A stretch of DNA of 32,002 nt from Desulfobacter postgatei (GTDB lineage Bacteria; Desulfobacterota; Desulfobacteria; Desulfobacterales; Desulfobacteraceae): NCBI GenBank assembly GCA_003252055.1, contig QKDP01000200.1:1-32002 (forward strand). Reading direction: 5' to 3'. Positions 1 through 7,297 of this stretch are shown here, piece after piece. The translations under genes were made by a program, and so were the position numbers. Below the pieces are notes generated by a model. The model was not told the origin of the DNA. It saw only the letters and a list, made by a program, of their open reading frames with translations, and made no database searches. Every line of letters starts with the position of its first letter. The stretch's first letter is position 1.

Positions 1-236
1 CCGTGGGCCCCGGCAAAGCCAAGGAACTGCTATTGCAGGATCGGATCAACGCCCGCCAGGCCCAAGAATTTCACATGGTGGAGGATGTGGTGGCACGGGA
101 AACCCTTGATACCAGAGTGCTGGAGATGATCCACCAGTACAATGCGCTTCCTGCACAGACCCTGTTCGGTGTTAAACGGCTGGTGAATTTCAAGTTCGAT
201 GAGCTGAAAACCTACCTTGAGTATGAAACTGAATAA
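1..236 (+). CDS. Enoyl-CoA hydratase/isomerase (crotonase) family protein, 3' end only
   Basis: The window opens inside this gene; only about the last 77 residues are present. The opening stretch GPGKAKELLLQDRINARQA followed by a hydrophobic VEDVV segment matches the crotonase-family region after the oxyanion-hole domain (usual form: GPxxAKELLLxGRxIxAxEAxxxGLVxxVV). The remainder is the alpha-helical C-terminal tail used for trimer packing. Such enzymes hydrate or isomerise acyl-CoA esters in fatty-acid or aromatic degradation; the specific substrate cannot be told because the catalytic part lies outside the window. A GTG at position 3 is in frame but is not a real start. No terminator is evident in the 279 bases after the stop. 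Confidence 0.75.
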   Translation, partial: VGPGKAKELLLQDRINARQAQEFHMVEDVVARETLDTRVLEMIHQYNALPAQTLFGVKRLVNFKFDELKTYLEYETE

Positions 237-515
237 ATTCTGAAAATCGGCCAGGATAAAAACTTTTCCAACCAGTAACATTTTCAACATTCATGAACCG
301 TCACCCCTTCCATACCCATACGCTTGGGGGGGATGCCGGTTCCTTAAAAAACCAGGCAGTACGGAATTTATTTTTTATTATTTTCTTGATCTCAAATGCC
401 GGTAAGGTTAATCTCCATAAATTGAATTTTTATTCTAAGCCATTCCACCCAAAAACGAATAGACAGAATTTGACTCTAACCATATCGGGCCATTCTGTAT
501 AGTTAATTAAAAACT

Positions 516-1034
516 ATGAAAAAAATAATAATCATACAAGGTGATATAACTTTGGCCTCAGTGGATGCAATCGTCAACGCTGCTAACCCAAAAATGCTTG
601 GAGGCGGTGGCGTTGATGGTGCAATACATAAAGCTGCTGGTCCAAAACTGTTAGAGGAATGCAGAAAAGTTAAAGCCGTAAATGGCATTCGTTGCCCTGT
701 TGGTGAAGCAAGAATTACACTTGGAGGAAATCTTAAAGCAAAATACGTTATTCATACTGTTGGTCCAAGATACTGGATTGATGAAAATCCTGAACAACTT
801 CTCATTTCTGCTTTTAAAAGTAGCTTAGATCTTGCGATTTCCAATCAGTGCGACGCTATAGCATTTCCCGCCATATCATGCGGAGCTTACGGCTACCCTC
901 CTACTGAAGCAGCGGATATCGCAATTTCAGTATGCAAAAGAGAAAGTTATAATGATCTGATGATATATTTTTACCTTTTCAACGAAAAGTTAGTTGAAAC
1001 TTGGAAAAATGCCCTTAAGAAAACAGACACATAA
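516..1034 (+). CDS. Macro domain protein (ADP-ribose / O-acetyl-ADP-ribose hydrolase type)
   Basis: This 172-residue protein is a stand-alone macro domain. Visible signatures are NAAN at residues 21-24, the glycine-rich GGGGVDGAIH at 29-38 and FPAISCGAYGYP at 117-128, which in this family form the ADP-ribose pocket. Family members remove ADP-ribose from proteins or deacetylate O-acetyl-ADP-ribose in the cytoplasm. Length is normal for the short bacterial class. The gene is visibly more AT-rich, with more A/T-ending codons, than the housekeeping genes later in the window, which may indicate transfer. No partner ADP-ribosyltransferase is adjacent: upstream is a crotonase gene, downstream a metal transporter. 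The ATG at 516 is preceded by an AT-rich stretch with no strong ribosome binding site, so the start is moderately certain. Confidence 0.9.
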   Translation: MKKIIIIQGDITLASVDAIVNAANPKMLGGGGVDGAIHKAAGPKLLEECRKVKAVNGIRCPVGEARITLGGNLKAKYVIHTVGPRYWIDENPEQLLISAFKSSLDLAISNQCDAIAFPAISCGAYGYPPTEAADIAISVCKRESYNDLMIYFYLFNEKLVETWKNALKKTDT

Positions 1035-1080
1035 CTTCTTATTATAACTCTCATATATCATAAATGATTTCCATGTTATA

Positions 1081-1100
1081 CAATTGCCCGACAGCAATTG
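1081..1100. promoter_or_regulatory. Perfect 7-bp inverted repeat upstream of the metal transporter
   Basis: CAATTGC and GCAATTG flank a 6-base loop (CCGACA). A TATACA hexamer (1077-1082) overlaps its left edge, with no convincing -35 box. It lies between the macro-domain stop and the transporter start. It could be an operator for a metal-responsive repressor or a weak terminator stem; there is no T-run after it, which argues against the latter. Confidence 0.3.
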
Positions 1101-1159
1101 AATGTTGAATTGACTTGCTGACTTAACCTGTTGGAAGATAAGGGGAAAAACGATATAAC

Positions 1160-3061
1160 ATGAATTCAAAAGAGAATGATACCAAACCAGATGTTCTGTC
1201 TCCCCAGAAAAAATCCCTTGAAGAGGTCCACGGTACGGTCCAAACTCAGCACCCCAAATTATTGAAGCGCATATTTGCTTTTGCAGGACCGGCCTATCTG
1301 GTCAGTGTGGGGTATATGGACCCTGGCAACTGGGCTACAGACCTGGAAGGCGGCTCGCGCTTTGGTTATGCGCTGATATGGGTGATTCTGATGTCGAACA
1401 TCATGGCTGTGCTTTTACAGACCCTGTCGGCCCGGCTTGGGATTGTTACCGGTAAAGATCTGGCCCAGGCGTGCCGAGCAGAATATTCAAAGGTTGCCTC
1501 ATTTTCACTTTGGATACTTTGCGAAATTGCGATTGCGGCAATGGACCTTGCAGAGGTGCTGGGCACCATCCTCGGCCTAAATCTTCTTTTCGGCCTTCCC
1601 CTGTTATGGGGGGCGGCAGTCACCCTGTTCGATACCTTTCTGCTGCTGGCAATCCAAAGGTACGGAATTCGCAGAATGGAAGCGTTCATTGTGTCATTGA
1701 TCAGCATCATTGCCGGTGGTTTCATTGTCAACCTTTTTCTGGCAAAGCCGGACTGGGGAGCCGCGGCAGCCGGATTGAAACCCTCCCTGCCGGCCGGGTC
1801 GCTGTACATCATTCTTGGTATCATCGGGGCCACCGTGATGCCGCACAATCTTTACCTCCATTCATCCCTGGTGCAGACACGTCAGGTATCCCGAATCATT
1901 GATTCGAAGGCCGCGGCCTGCAAGTATAACCTATTGGATTCAGTCATTGCTTTGAATACGGCCTTTTTTGTCAACGCAGCCATTCTCATTCTGGCAGCGG
2001 CCGTGTTTTACCGCCACGGAATTGTTGTCACCGAGATCCAGCAGGCGGACAAGCTTTTAGAACAACTTCTTGGGACCCGGATCGCGCCCATCGCTTTTGG
2101 GCTGGCATTGCTTGCGGCCGGGCAAAGCTCTACCTTGACAGGTACACTGGCGGGGCAGGTCGTGATGGAAGGCTTTGTAAAGATTAAACTCAGACCCTAT
2201 CTGCGGCGTTTGATTACCCGCGTTATCGCTCTACTGCCGGCCGTGGCGGTCATTTCGATCTCTGGTGATGAAGGTACCTACCAACTCCTGATTCTCAGCC
2301 AAGTGATTCTCAGCCTGCAATTGCCCTTTGCCATCGTTCCCCTGGTGCACTTCACCAGCGATAAGTTAAAAATGGGTGCGTTTACCAGCAAATTGTGGGT
2401 CAAGGTGCTGGCGTGGATTACCTCGGTTGTCATTATCGTTTTGAACGGTAAATTGGTGTATGATCAAATACTGGAATGGGTAAAGGGAGACGCTCCTCTG
2501 ATGGTTTCCATCCTGGCGGTGGGGTGTTCAGCCGCCCTTGCTCTTTTCCTTATCTACATCATTGTCCTTCCGTTACTTCGAGGGGAAAGGCGCTGGGTGG
2601 AAGAGAAATCCGGCAGTGCCTTGGCGATTGTCCAGGGAATTGAAACACATCCGGTGAAGCATATTGCCGCAGCGTTGGGCCGGGACGAAGGAGATACGGA
2701 AGTCATCAGCCGCGCACTTTCATTGGCAAAAACGGAAAAAGCCATGCTGACCCTTATCCATGTTTCCGATTCCGTTTCGGTACAGGTTTACAGCGGAGAG
2801 GGTTATGACGAGCATGCACGGGACGATGAGCGGTACTTGGTGGAAATTGCCGAAGAGTTACGTTCGTCTGAAGTGGTGGTGGAAGTAATGCTCGCCCACG
2901 GCGATCCTGCCACGGAACTGGTTAACTTCGCCATAACACATAAAGTCGATATGCTGATTATGGGGTCCCATGGTCACCGGTTGCTGGGTGATCTTCTGTG
3001 GGGGGAAACAGTAGACCCGGTGCGTCACAGGGTCGATATACCTGTTTTAGTGGTTCGGTAA
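1160..3061 (+). CDS. Nramp-family divalent metal transporter with C-terminal universal stress (Usp) domain
   Basis: The protein has 633 residues, about 200 more than a typical MntH. Residues about 35-470 form the multi-pass Nramp core with the metal-binding motifs DPGN (54-57, first helix) and MPHN (227-230, sixth helix); these coordinate Mn2+ or Fe2+ and drive proton-coupled uptake across the inner membrane. After a final hydrophobic helix, residues about 487-633 form a cytoplasmic Usp domain ending in GSHGH (602-606) and a VDIPVLVV strand. In ATP-binding Usp proteins the loop finishes G-S/T; here it reads GET (615-617), so nucleotide binding may be altered. AAGGGG lies 14 bases before the ATG, a long spacing. 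The exact metal cannot be told from sequence; Mn/Fe is the family norm. Confidence 0.9.
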   Translation: MNSKENDTKPDVLSPQKKSLEEVHGTVQTQHPKLLKRIFAFAGPAYLVSVGYMDPGNWATDLEGGSRFGYALIWVILMSNIMAVLLQTLSARLGIVTGKDLAQACRAEYSKVASFSLWILCEIAIAAMDLAEVLGTILGLNLLFGLPLLWGAAVTLFDTFLLLAIQRYGIRRMEAFIVSLISIIAGGFIVNLFLAKPDWGAAAAGLKPSLPAGSLYIILGIIGATVMPHNLYLHSSLVQTRQVSRIIDSKAAACKYNLLDSVIALNTAFFVNAAILILAAAVFYRHGIVVTEIQQADKLLEQLLGTRIAPIAFGLALLAAGQSSTLTGTLAGQVVMEGFVKIKLRPYLRRLITRVIALLPAVAVISISGDEGTYQLLILSQVILSLQLPFAIVPLVHFTSDKLKMGAFTSKLWVKVLAWITSVVIIVLNGKLVYDQILEWVKGDAPLMVSILAVGCSAALALFLIYIIVLPLLRGERRWVEEKSGSALAIVQGIETHPVKHIAAALGRDEGDTEVISRALSLAKTEKAMLTLIHVSDSVSVQVYSGEGYDEHARDDERYLVEIAEELRSSEVVVEVMLAHGDPATELVNFAITHKVDMLIMGSHGHRLLGDLLWGETVDPVRHRVDIPVLVVR

Positions 3062-3174
3062 GGCGAGAAGCTCTATCCACTAAAAAACAGAGAAAAAACC
3101 TTTATTTAACTTTTTGCCGGGTTCAAGGGCATTTTCTATCGGAACCGCGGGTTGTGATTTCCACTGTAAGCATT

Positions 3175-3393
3175 GGCAGAACAGTGACCAGCCTGAGTAT
3201 CAATGAAAGTGTTGATTGGATTGGTAAGCCCTCTGGCCTTGATAAGAAATTCATACTGAGTTATCTTGTTGCCTAGCTCCAGATGGAATATATCCCGGAA
3301 GAACTCAACGAGAAACAAATGGAGCATCTTGAAAATCATATCGAGAATTGGTTGGCAAAATATGAAGACGATCCCCCGCAAGCGGATTTTTGA
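3175..3393 (+). pseudogene. Decayed open frame, unrecognised
   Basis: The 423-base gap between the transporter and the M23 peptidase contains one frame that looks coding on both sides of a single TAG at 3274-3276. Before it the frame reads smoothly up to LDKKFILSYLVA; after it, from ATG 3283 to TGA 3391-3393, come 36 residues rich in Glu/Asn/His (MEYIPEELNEKQMEHLENHI and on). The codon use of the second part resembles nearby genes. There is no ribosome binding site before 3283. I read this as the remnant of a small gene with an in-frame stop, but the family is not recognised. The left boundary is approximate. The second part alone could instead be a real 36-residue protein. Confidence 0.3.
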
Positions 3394-3449
3394 GCACGGA
3401 TGATAATGTCAAGAACTCGGTACTCTCAAGTTAGAAAGGAGAACGGAGT

Positions 3450-3488
3450 GTGATCATTAGTCTGCACATGGCATTGATGAGTTTATGA
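3450..3488 (+). CDS. Putative 12-codon leader ORF coupled to the M23 peptidase gene
   Basis: A canonical AAAGGAG (3435-3441) sits 8 bases before GTG 3450, which opens a 12-residue ORF (MIISLHMALMSL). Its TGA overlaps the ATG of the following peptidase gene as ATGA (3485-3488). The peptidase start itself has no recognisable ribosome binding site, so reinitiation after this short ORF is a plausible way to translate it. The peptide resembles no known attenuation leader; it may only be the tail of a lost gene. Confidence 0.35.
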   Translation: MIISLHMALMSL

Positions 3489-4459
3489 AAACCGGCAATG
3501 ATAATGTTAAATCCATGAAAACTTTTGAAACTGACATAAAAAAAACTATCGTATTAGGAATAAGACCCTGGACGATTATTCTATTTATAGTCCTTGTGCT
3601 TGCGCCAATCAGCCAGGCAAAAATTAACCTTGATGACAGGGAGATCCTCACTATTTTCCACCCGAGGCAGGTGGGCGTGGGGCAGCCTTTTCTTGTTCGA
3701 TTGACAACATCACAAGCCCTTGAAGAGCTTTCTGTTAATTGGATGGGGCAAAGGGTTGTTCCATCAGTCTCTCAATGGAACGAATTTCATGTGGCGATTG
3801 TCATGCTGGGTACAGATGTTCTCACAATCAATCCTGGTATCCAGACACTTGTGGTTCGGGCCTGGACAGGGGGAAAGGAGATCGTCCGGCATCGATTAAT
3901 AAAAATCGTTTCCCGGTCGTATCCCCGCCAGGAGCTTGACCTGCCATCCAGGATGGTAACCCCTCCTATTACTGAACTTGAAAGGATAGAGGCGGAAAGG
4001 GTGCGAACTCAGAAAGCCAAAAACACATGGTCAGCCCAACGGTTGTGGTGGCTACCCTTTCATCATCCGGTGGCGGGGAAGACCAACAGCGCTTACGGCT
4101 TGCAACGGATTCTGAACGGAAAACCCAAAAATCCTCACCGGGGAATAGATTTCAGGGCGCCTACAGGAACAGCCATAGAAGCGATCGCTGATGGCAGGGT
4201 TATTCTGGCTGAGCCCCACTATTATGCTGGTAACTCAATGTATATAGACCATGGCAACGGAGTTGTTTCTTTATACTTTCACCTGAGCAAATTCGACGTT
4301 TCCAAGGGCGAATTTGTAAAAAGGGGACAGATTATAGGAAGAGCCGGTAGCACAGGGCGGGCAACGGGGCCACACCTGCATCTGTCTATATCTGTACAAG
4401 GGCAGTTAGTGGATCCAGCACCGTTGTTTGAGGGGACAACCGAGCAATTGCTCAAGTGA
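3485..4459 (+). CDS. Secreted or membrane-anchored M23 (LytM-type) peptidase
   Basis: The protein has 324 residues. Basic residues followed by a hydrophobic run (about 27-45, ending PISQA) form a signal peptide or anchor, so it acts in the periplasm. Residues about 50-150 form a beta-rich N-terminal domain. The M23 metallopeptidase domain spans about 205-315 with zinc ligands His218 and Asp222 (in HRGID), catalytic His266 (YFHLS) and His297/His299 (HLH). All essential residues are present, so it should be an active endopeptidase on peptidoglycan cross-links. The ATG at 3485 overlaps the stop of a 12-codon ORF; an alternative ATG is 3515, which would still keep the signal peptide. A run of seven T after the stop follows the short palindrome GAGCAATTGCTC and may help termination. 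Confidence 0.9.
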   Translation: MKTGNDNVKSMKTFETDIKKTIVLGIRPWTIILFIVLVLAPISQAKINLDDREILTIFHPRQVGVGQPFLVRLTTSQALEELSVNWMGQRVVPSVSQWNEFHVAIVMLGTDVLTINPGIQTLVVRAWTGGKEIVRHRLIKIVSRSYPRQELDLPSRMVTPPITELERIEAERVRTQKAKNTWSAQRLWWLPFHHPVAGKTNSAYGLQRILNGKPKNPHRGIDFRAPTGTAIEAIADGRVILAEPHYYAGNSMYIDHGNGVVSLYFHLSKFDVSKGEFVKRGQIIGRAGSTGRATGPHLHLSISVQGQLVDPAPLFEGTTEQLLK

Positions 4460-4750
4460 GTTTTTTTATATTTTGTCCTGGTTGCGCTTTTTGCGGCTAT
4501 CGCCAGCCATAACCGGACCCCAAAAAAATTCGGACCGGGAAATAGGCTGTTTCTTGTTTGGAATTATTGTAACAGGGATGTAAAAAGCACCGCCTCATTA
4601 TTGAGGTGGTTGGATGTTGGAGGCAGACTGAAAATTCAGCTGACAAAATCAGTTATGATGCCGGGGGCTGGATACTTTTGGGGGTGAGTGGCAAAATAAA
4701 CTTTCACCATGCTTTAAAACGTGGGGCTATGTGGGGGCAAATCCAAATTA
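4460..4750. other. Intergenic region without a recognisable gene
   Basis: Between the M23 peptidase and the tRNA terminator no frame looks coding. The only clear structure is the hairpin at 4589-4610, listed separately. I looked for a duplicated tRNA 3' end or an integrase remnant, since tRNA genes attract integration, and saw neither. Confidence 0.5.
4583..4610 (-). terminator. Hairpin, possible minus-strand terminator
   Basis: ACCGCCTCA and TGAGGTGGT (4589-4597 / 4602-4610) form a 9-bp stem with one G-T pair around a 4-base loop. Read on the minus strand the stem is followed by GCTTTTTA, giving a short T-run. It could stop read-through from the tRNA gene. On the plus strand no T-run follows. 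Confidence 0.4.
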
Positions 4751-4790
4751 AAACAAAAAAGGCTTTCAAAGAGAAACCTTGAAAACCTTT
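4751..4790 (-). terminator. Rho-independent terminator of the tRNA-Gln gene
   Basis: Read on the minus strand, AAAGGTTTTCAA pairs with TTTGAAAGCCTTT (one G-T pair) around a short loop and is followed by a T-rich tract (TTTTTTGTTT). It begins about 9 bases past the encoded CCA end of the tRNA. Confidence 0.7.
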
Positions 4791-4798
4791 ATTATCAG

Positions 4799-4872
4799 TG
4801 GCTGGCTGACTAGGATTCGAACCTAGATTGACGGAGTCAGAGTCCGTAGTCCTGCCGTTGGACGATCAGCCA
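4799..4872 (-). tRNA. tRNA-Gln (anticodon CUG)
   Basis: The minus strand folds into a complete cloverleaf. The 7-bp acceptor stem TGGCTGA/TCAGCCA is perfect, the D stem is GTCC/GGAC, the anticodon stem ACGGA/TCCGT encloses the loop CTCTGAC with anticodon CTG, and the T stem CTAGG/CCTAG encloses TTCGAAT. The discriminator is G and the CCA end is encoded. It decodes CAG. It is a single-gene unit with its own promoter and terminator. No integrase is next to it. Confidence 0.97.
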
Positions 4873-4891
4873 GCAGAAAACAACGTCAGGG

Positions 4892-4921
4892 TATATACAA
4901 TAAAGATATGATTGAAGTCAA
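4892..4921 (-). promoter_or_regulatory. Sigma-70-type promoter of tRNA-Gln
   Basis: On the minus strand TTGACT (4921-4916) and TATATA (4897-4892) are separated by 18 bases. The predicted start lies about 10 bases before the mature tRNA 5' end. Confidence 0.65.
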
Positions 4922-5056
4922 GAAAATATTCGTTGAAAGTTGAGATCGAATTAGGCTATTGTTCCTATCTTTACTCAATATCACTGGGGCAAACAATGGG
5001 CAGGCATTTAAATCCAAAGTGATAGTCCCGGCCGATTTTATTATTAATTAAAATAG

Positions 5057-5902
5057 ATGAACAACAGTATGGTTAATTTTTGGGATTCCGGAAAAGGGCT
5101 GCTGGCCAAAAATAAAGAATTTTCCCTTCTCATTGATTTATTAAAAGAATCTTCGGGTCTGGCCATTGCATTTTCAGGTGGTGCAGATTCGGCGTTTCTG
5201 CTGGCTGCAGCCTTGATTGCAAGGGTGGAATCGGTATTACCTGTTACCGTTGTCTCTGACTTTTTTACAGATGGAGAAAAAGAACGGGTGATCCGTTTGG
5301 GCCAATATTTGGACACAGTCCCCATTCTTGTTTCTGCAAATATACTGGATGATGCCAGGGTTACCCGGAATACGGACAGGCGCTGTTATTTTTGTAAATT
5401 GGTTTTATTTTCCAGGGTCATGGAGGTGGCAGAGAAACGCGGGATTCATACCTTGTTGCACGGGGCAAATCTGGACGATTTACAGGAATTTCGGCCCGGC
5501 ATGGATGCGGCCCGGGAACTGGGTTTTAAAACGCCTTTGGTGGAGGCTGGTTTTACAAAGGAGAAAATCCGCGCATGCTCAAAAATCCTGGGGCTTGAGA
5601 CCTGGAATTTGCCTGCCCAGTCCTGCCTGGCCACCCGTATCCCCCAAGGAGATGTCATCACGAAGGAAAAGCTTGTAAAAGTTGAGCGGGCGGAGGCCTG
5701 CCTCCATGGGTTAGGTTTCGGTCGGGTGCGGGTCCGGTGTCATGGGGATCTGGCCCGAATTGAAGTAGGCCCTGATGAACTGAATCGCTTTGGGGAACCG
5801 GATACCAGGCAGGAAATAGTACAGACATTTAAGCGTGTGGGGTTTCATTCTGTCTGCCTTGATCTGGAGGGTTATGCATCAGCGTTCAGATTGCAAAGAT
5901 AA
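5057..5902 (+). CDS. larE: ATP-dependent sulfur transferase, LarE family
   Basis: This 281-residue protein has an N-terminal PP-loop ATPase fold with SGGADS at residues 40-45, which binds ATP and adenylates its substrate. The family signature RCYFCK (109-114) and the PAQSCLATRIP segment (186-196) are intact, so Cys110, Cys113 and Cys190 are all present. In studied LarE proteins the conserved cysteine in the latter segment is sacrificed as sulfur donor, or three cysteines hold a [4Fe-4S] cluster that delivers sulfur; the three-cysteine pattern here fits the cluster type (inference). LarE sulfurates a pyridinium dicarboxylate mononucleotide to make the nickel-pincer cofactor of lactate racemase-type enzymes. 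No larA, larB or larC is nearby, so its target is encoded elsewhere. The start has no clear ribosome binding site; ATG 5069 is an alternative. Confidence 0.88.
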   Translation: MNNSMVNFWDSGKGLLAKNKEFSLLIDLLKESSGLAIAFSGGADSAFLLAAALIARVESVLPVTVVSDFFTDGEKERVIRLGQYLDTVPILVSANILDDARVTRNTDRRCYFCKLVLFSRVMEVAEKRGIHTLLHGANLDDLQEFRPGMDAARELGFKTPLVEAGFTKEKIRACSKILGLETWNLPAQSCLATRIPQGDVITKEKLVKVERAEACLHGLGFGRVRVRCHGDLARIEVGPDELNRFGEPDTRQEIVQTFKRVGFHSVCLDLEGYASAFRLQR

Positions 5903-5904
5903 AT

Positions 5905-5934
5905 CGTCCCCGGCGTTATGTGCTGCCGGGGACG
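5905..5934. terminator. Bidirectional hairpin between convergent larE and ndk
   Basis: CGTCCCCGGC and GCCGGGGACG form a perfect 10-bp GC-rich stem with a 10-base loop, 2 bases past the larE stop and 18 bases from the ndk stop. T-runs are weak on both sides, so it may block the polymerase from both directions or protect 3' ends rather than act as a classic terminator. Confidence 0.6.
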
Positions 5935-5952
5935 AGGAGATTCTGGGCTGAA

Positions 5953-6372
5953 TTAACGGGAATGAAGTTCTAAGTCGTTGAAGAAATAACCGATCTCAAA
6001 TGCAGCGGTTTCCGGGGCATCAGAGCCGTGGACAACGTTCTTTTCGATGTCCGTGGCATATTCTTTGCGAATGGTGCCTTCTTCTGCGTCTTTGAAATTT
6101 GTGGCGCCCATCAGTTTTCTATTTTTTGAGATAACATCTTCGCCTTCAAGTACCATTACAACGATGGGGCCCGATGTCATGAAATCAGTCAGGCTGTCGA
6201 AAAAAGGACGTTCCTTATGGACCGCATAAAACCCCTGGGCCTGGGATTTGCTCAGATGGATCATTTTCATGGCTGCGATTTTAATGCCGTTGGTTTCAAA
6301 CCGTTTGATGACTTCGCCGATGATGTTTTTTTCTACACCGTCAGGCTTGATAATGGATAAGGTCCTTTCCAC
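5953..6372 (-). CDS. ndk: Nucleoside diphosphate kinase
   Basis: The 139-residue cytoplasmic enzyme transfers the gamma phosphate between nucleoside triphosphates and diphosphates through a phosphohistidine. The catalytic His115 lies in [12 protein letters not shown] (112-123), the family signature, and the N-terminal IIKPDGV is also typical. Length is normal. The start is a GTG (6372-6370), supported by AAAGGGGA a few bases upstream. It is a single-gene unit, divergent from coaE and convergent with larE. Confidence 0.97.
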   Translation of the reverse strand: MERTLSIIKPDGVEKNIIGEVIKRFETNGIKIAAMKMIHLSKSQAQGFYAVHKERPFFDSLTDFMTSGPIVVMVLEGEDVISKNRKLMGATNFKDAEEGTIRKEYATDIEKNVVHGSDAPETAAFEIGYFFNDLELHSR

Positions 6373-6420
6373 GTATGTTCCCCTTTAATAATAGTAAAGT
6401 TAATGGTTGATTGAACGGGC

Positions 6421-6454
6421 TTGATAAATATCACAGGAATATATTATAAGTCAA
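6421..6454. promoter_or_regulatory. Divergent promoter region between ndk and coaE
   Basis: On the plus strand TTGATA (6421-6426) and TATAAG (6445-6450) are 18 bases apart and would drive coaE. On the minus strand TTGACT (6454-6449) and a weak TATTTA (6430-6425) are 18 bases apart and would drive ndk. The two overlap, so expression could be mutually exclusive. This is based on hexamer matches only. Confidence 0.4.
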
Positions 6455-6512
6455 ACCCGATAAACGCTGGGAATTGAAGGGGAAAAACAATTTAATATAA
6501 CGATGGAACATA

Positions 6513-7127
6513 ATGCTTAAAATAGGGGTGACAGGATCAGCAGGCTCGGGGAAAAGTCTTGTGTGTGAGGGATTTCGGCGTATCGGTCTGGTAACCCTGG
6601 ATTGCGATGAAATTGCAAGGCAGGTGGTAGAGCCGGGACAGGCTGCGTATGCTCAGGTGGTCAAGGCCTTTGGACCCAAGATTGTGGCCCCGGACCGCAC
6701 GTTGGACCGCCCGGCCTTGCGACGTATGATTGTAACCACAAAAGGCAGTCGGGAAAAACTTGAATCCATCCTGCATCCCGTGATTATCAGTGAAACGGTC
6801 AGGCAGATGGATGAAGCGGTCCATTCAAGGCAAAAATCCTGTGCCGTTGAAGTCCCTCTTTTATTTGAACTTGGCATGGAGTGTCTTTTCGATGTGGTTG
6901 TGGTGGTGACAGCTGCGGATAGCACCCTTGTTGACCGGATTGCCGGCCGGGACGGCGTAGACCGGGAGAGTGCCCAAAAACTTCTGGCCATCCAGATGCC
7001 CCAGTCGGAAAAGGTCAAAAGGGCTGATTATGTCATTGAAAATAGAGGCGAGCCGGAAGCTGTTTTTAAATCAGTGGGTATTTTGTATCGAAAACTTGTC
7101 AATCATCGCTTGACAAAAAAACAATAA
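6513..7127 (+). CDS. coaE: Dephospho-CoA kinase
   Basis: The 204-residue protein carries out the last step of coenzyme A synthesis, phosphorylating the 3' hydroxyl of dephospho-CoA. The P-loop GSAGSGKS is at residues 8-15, followed by LDCDEIARQVV, the substrate-binding helix of CoaE, and VPLLFELG in the middle of the protein. Length matches the family. The start at 6513 puts the P-loop in the usual place. An upstream AAGGGG (6477-6482) is too far away to be its ribosome binding site; a 5-codon ORF from ATG 6503 overlaps the start. The gene stands before rho but is separated from it by 170 bases. Confidence 0.95.
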   Translation: MLKIGVTGSAGSGKSLVCEGFRRIGLVTLDCDEIARQVVEPGQAAYAQVVKAFGPKIVAPDRTLDRPALRRMIVTTKGSREKLESILHPVIISETVRQMDEAVHSRQKSCAVEVPLLFELGMECLFDVVVVVTAADSTLVDRIAGRDGVDRESAQKLLAIQMPQSEKVKRADYVIENRGEPEAVFKSVGILYRKLVNHRLTKKQ

Positions 7128-7297
7128 TATTTTAATAAATTTTTTAAATTACTGACGTTTCACATTATCTGTCTTTTTTTCCCGCAGGGTTTGGCTGACC
7201 TCCAGATTGTCAAAAAGACATCTCCAAAAAAAATTGCATTGTGAATTTATAATTAATACACCTTTAACCAGACTGAGGGAGTAGACCAGGAGATTGC
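7128..7297 (+). promoter_or_regulatory. rho leader with a consensus -10 box
   Basis: The AT-rich leader contains a perfect TATAAT at 7248-7253, about 45 bases before the rho start, but no good -35 box at the right distance. Rho commonly autoregulates through its leader; no ORF or strong hairpin is visible here. The region may hold the promoter, but evidence is limited. Confidence 0.3.

Noticed and set aside
470-503. TTGACT / TATAGT promoter before the macro-domain gene
   Set aside because: The two hexamers are 22 bases apart, too far for a standard sigma-70 promoter.
3136-3381. 81-codon minus-strand frame between transporter and peptidase
   Set aside because: It has no start signal or family match, and the plus strand shows better codon use in the same stretch.
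4460-4798. Possible integrated element or att site beside tRNA-Gln
   Set aside because: No integrase frame and no duplicated tRNA 3' end were seen in the flanking intergenic sequence.
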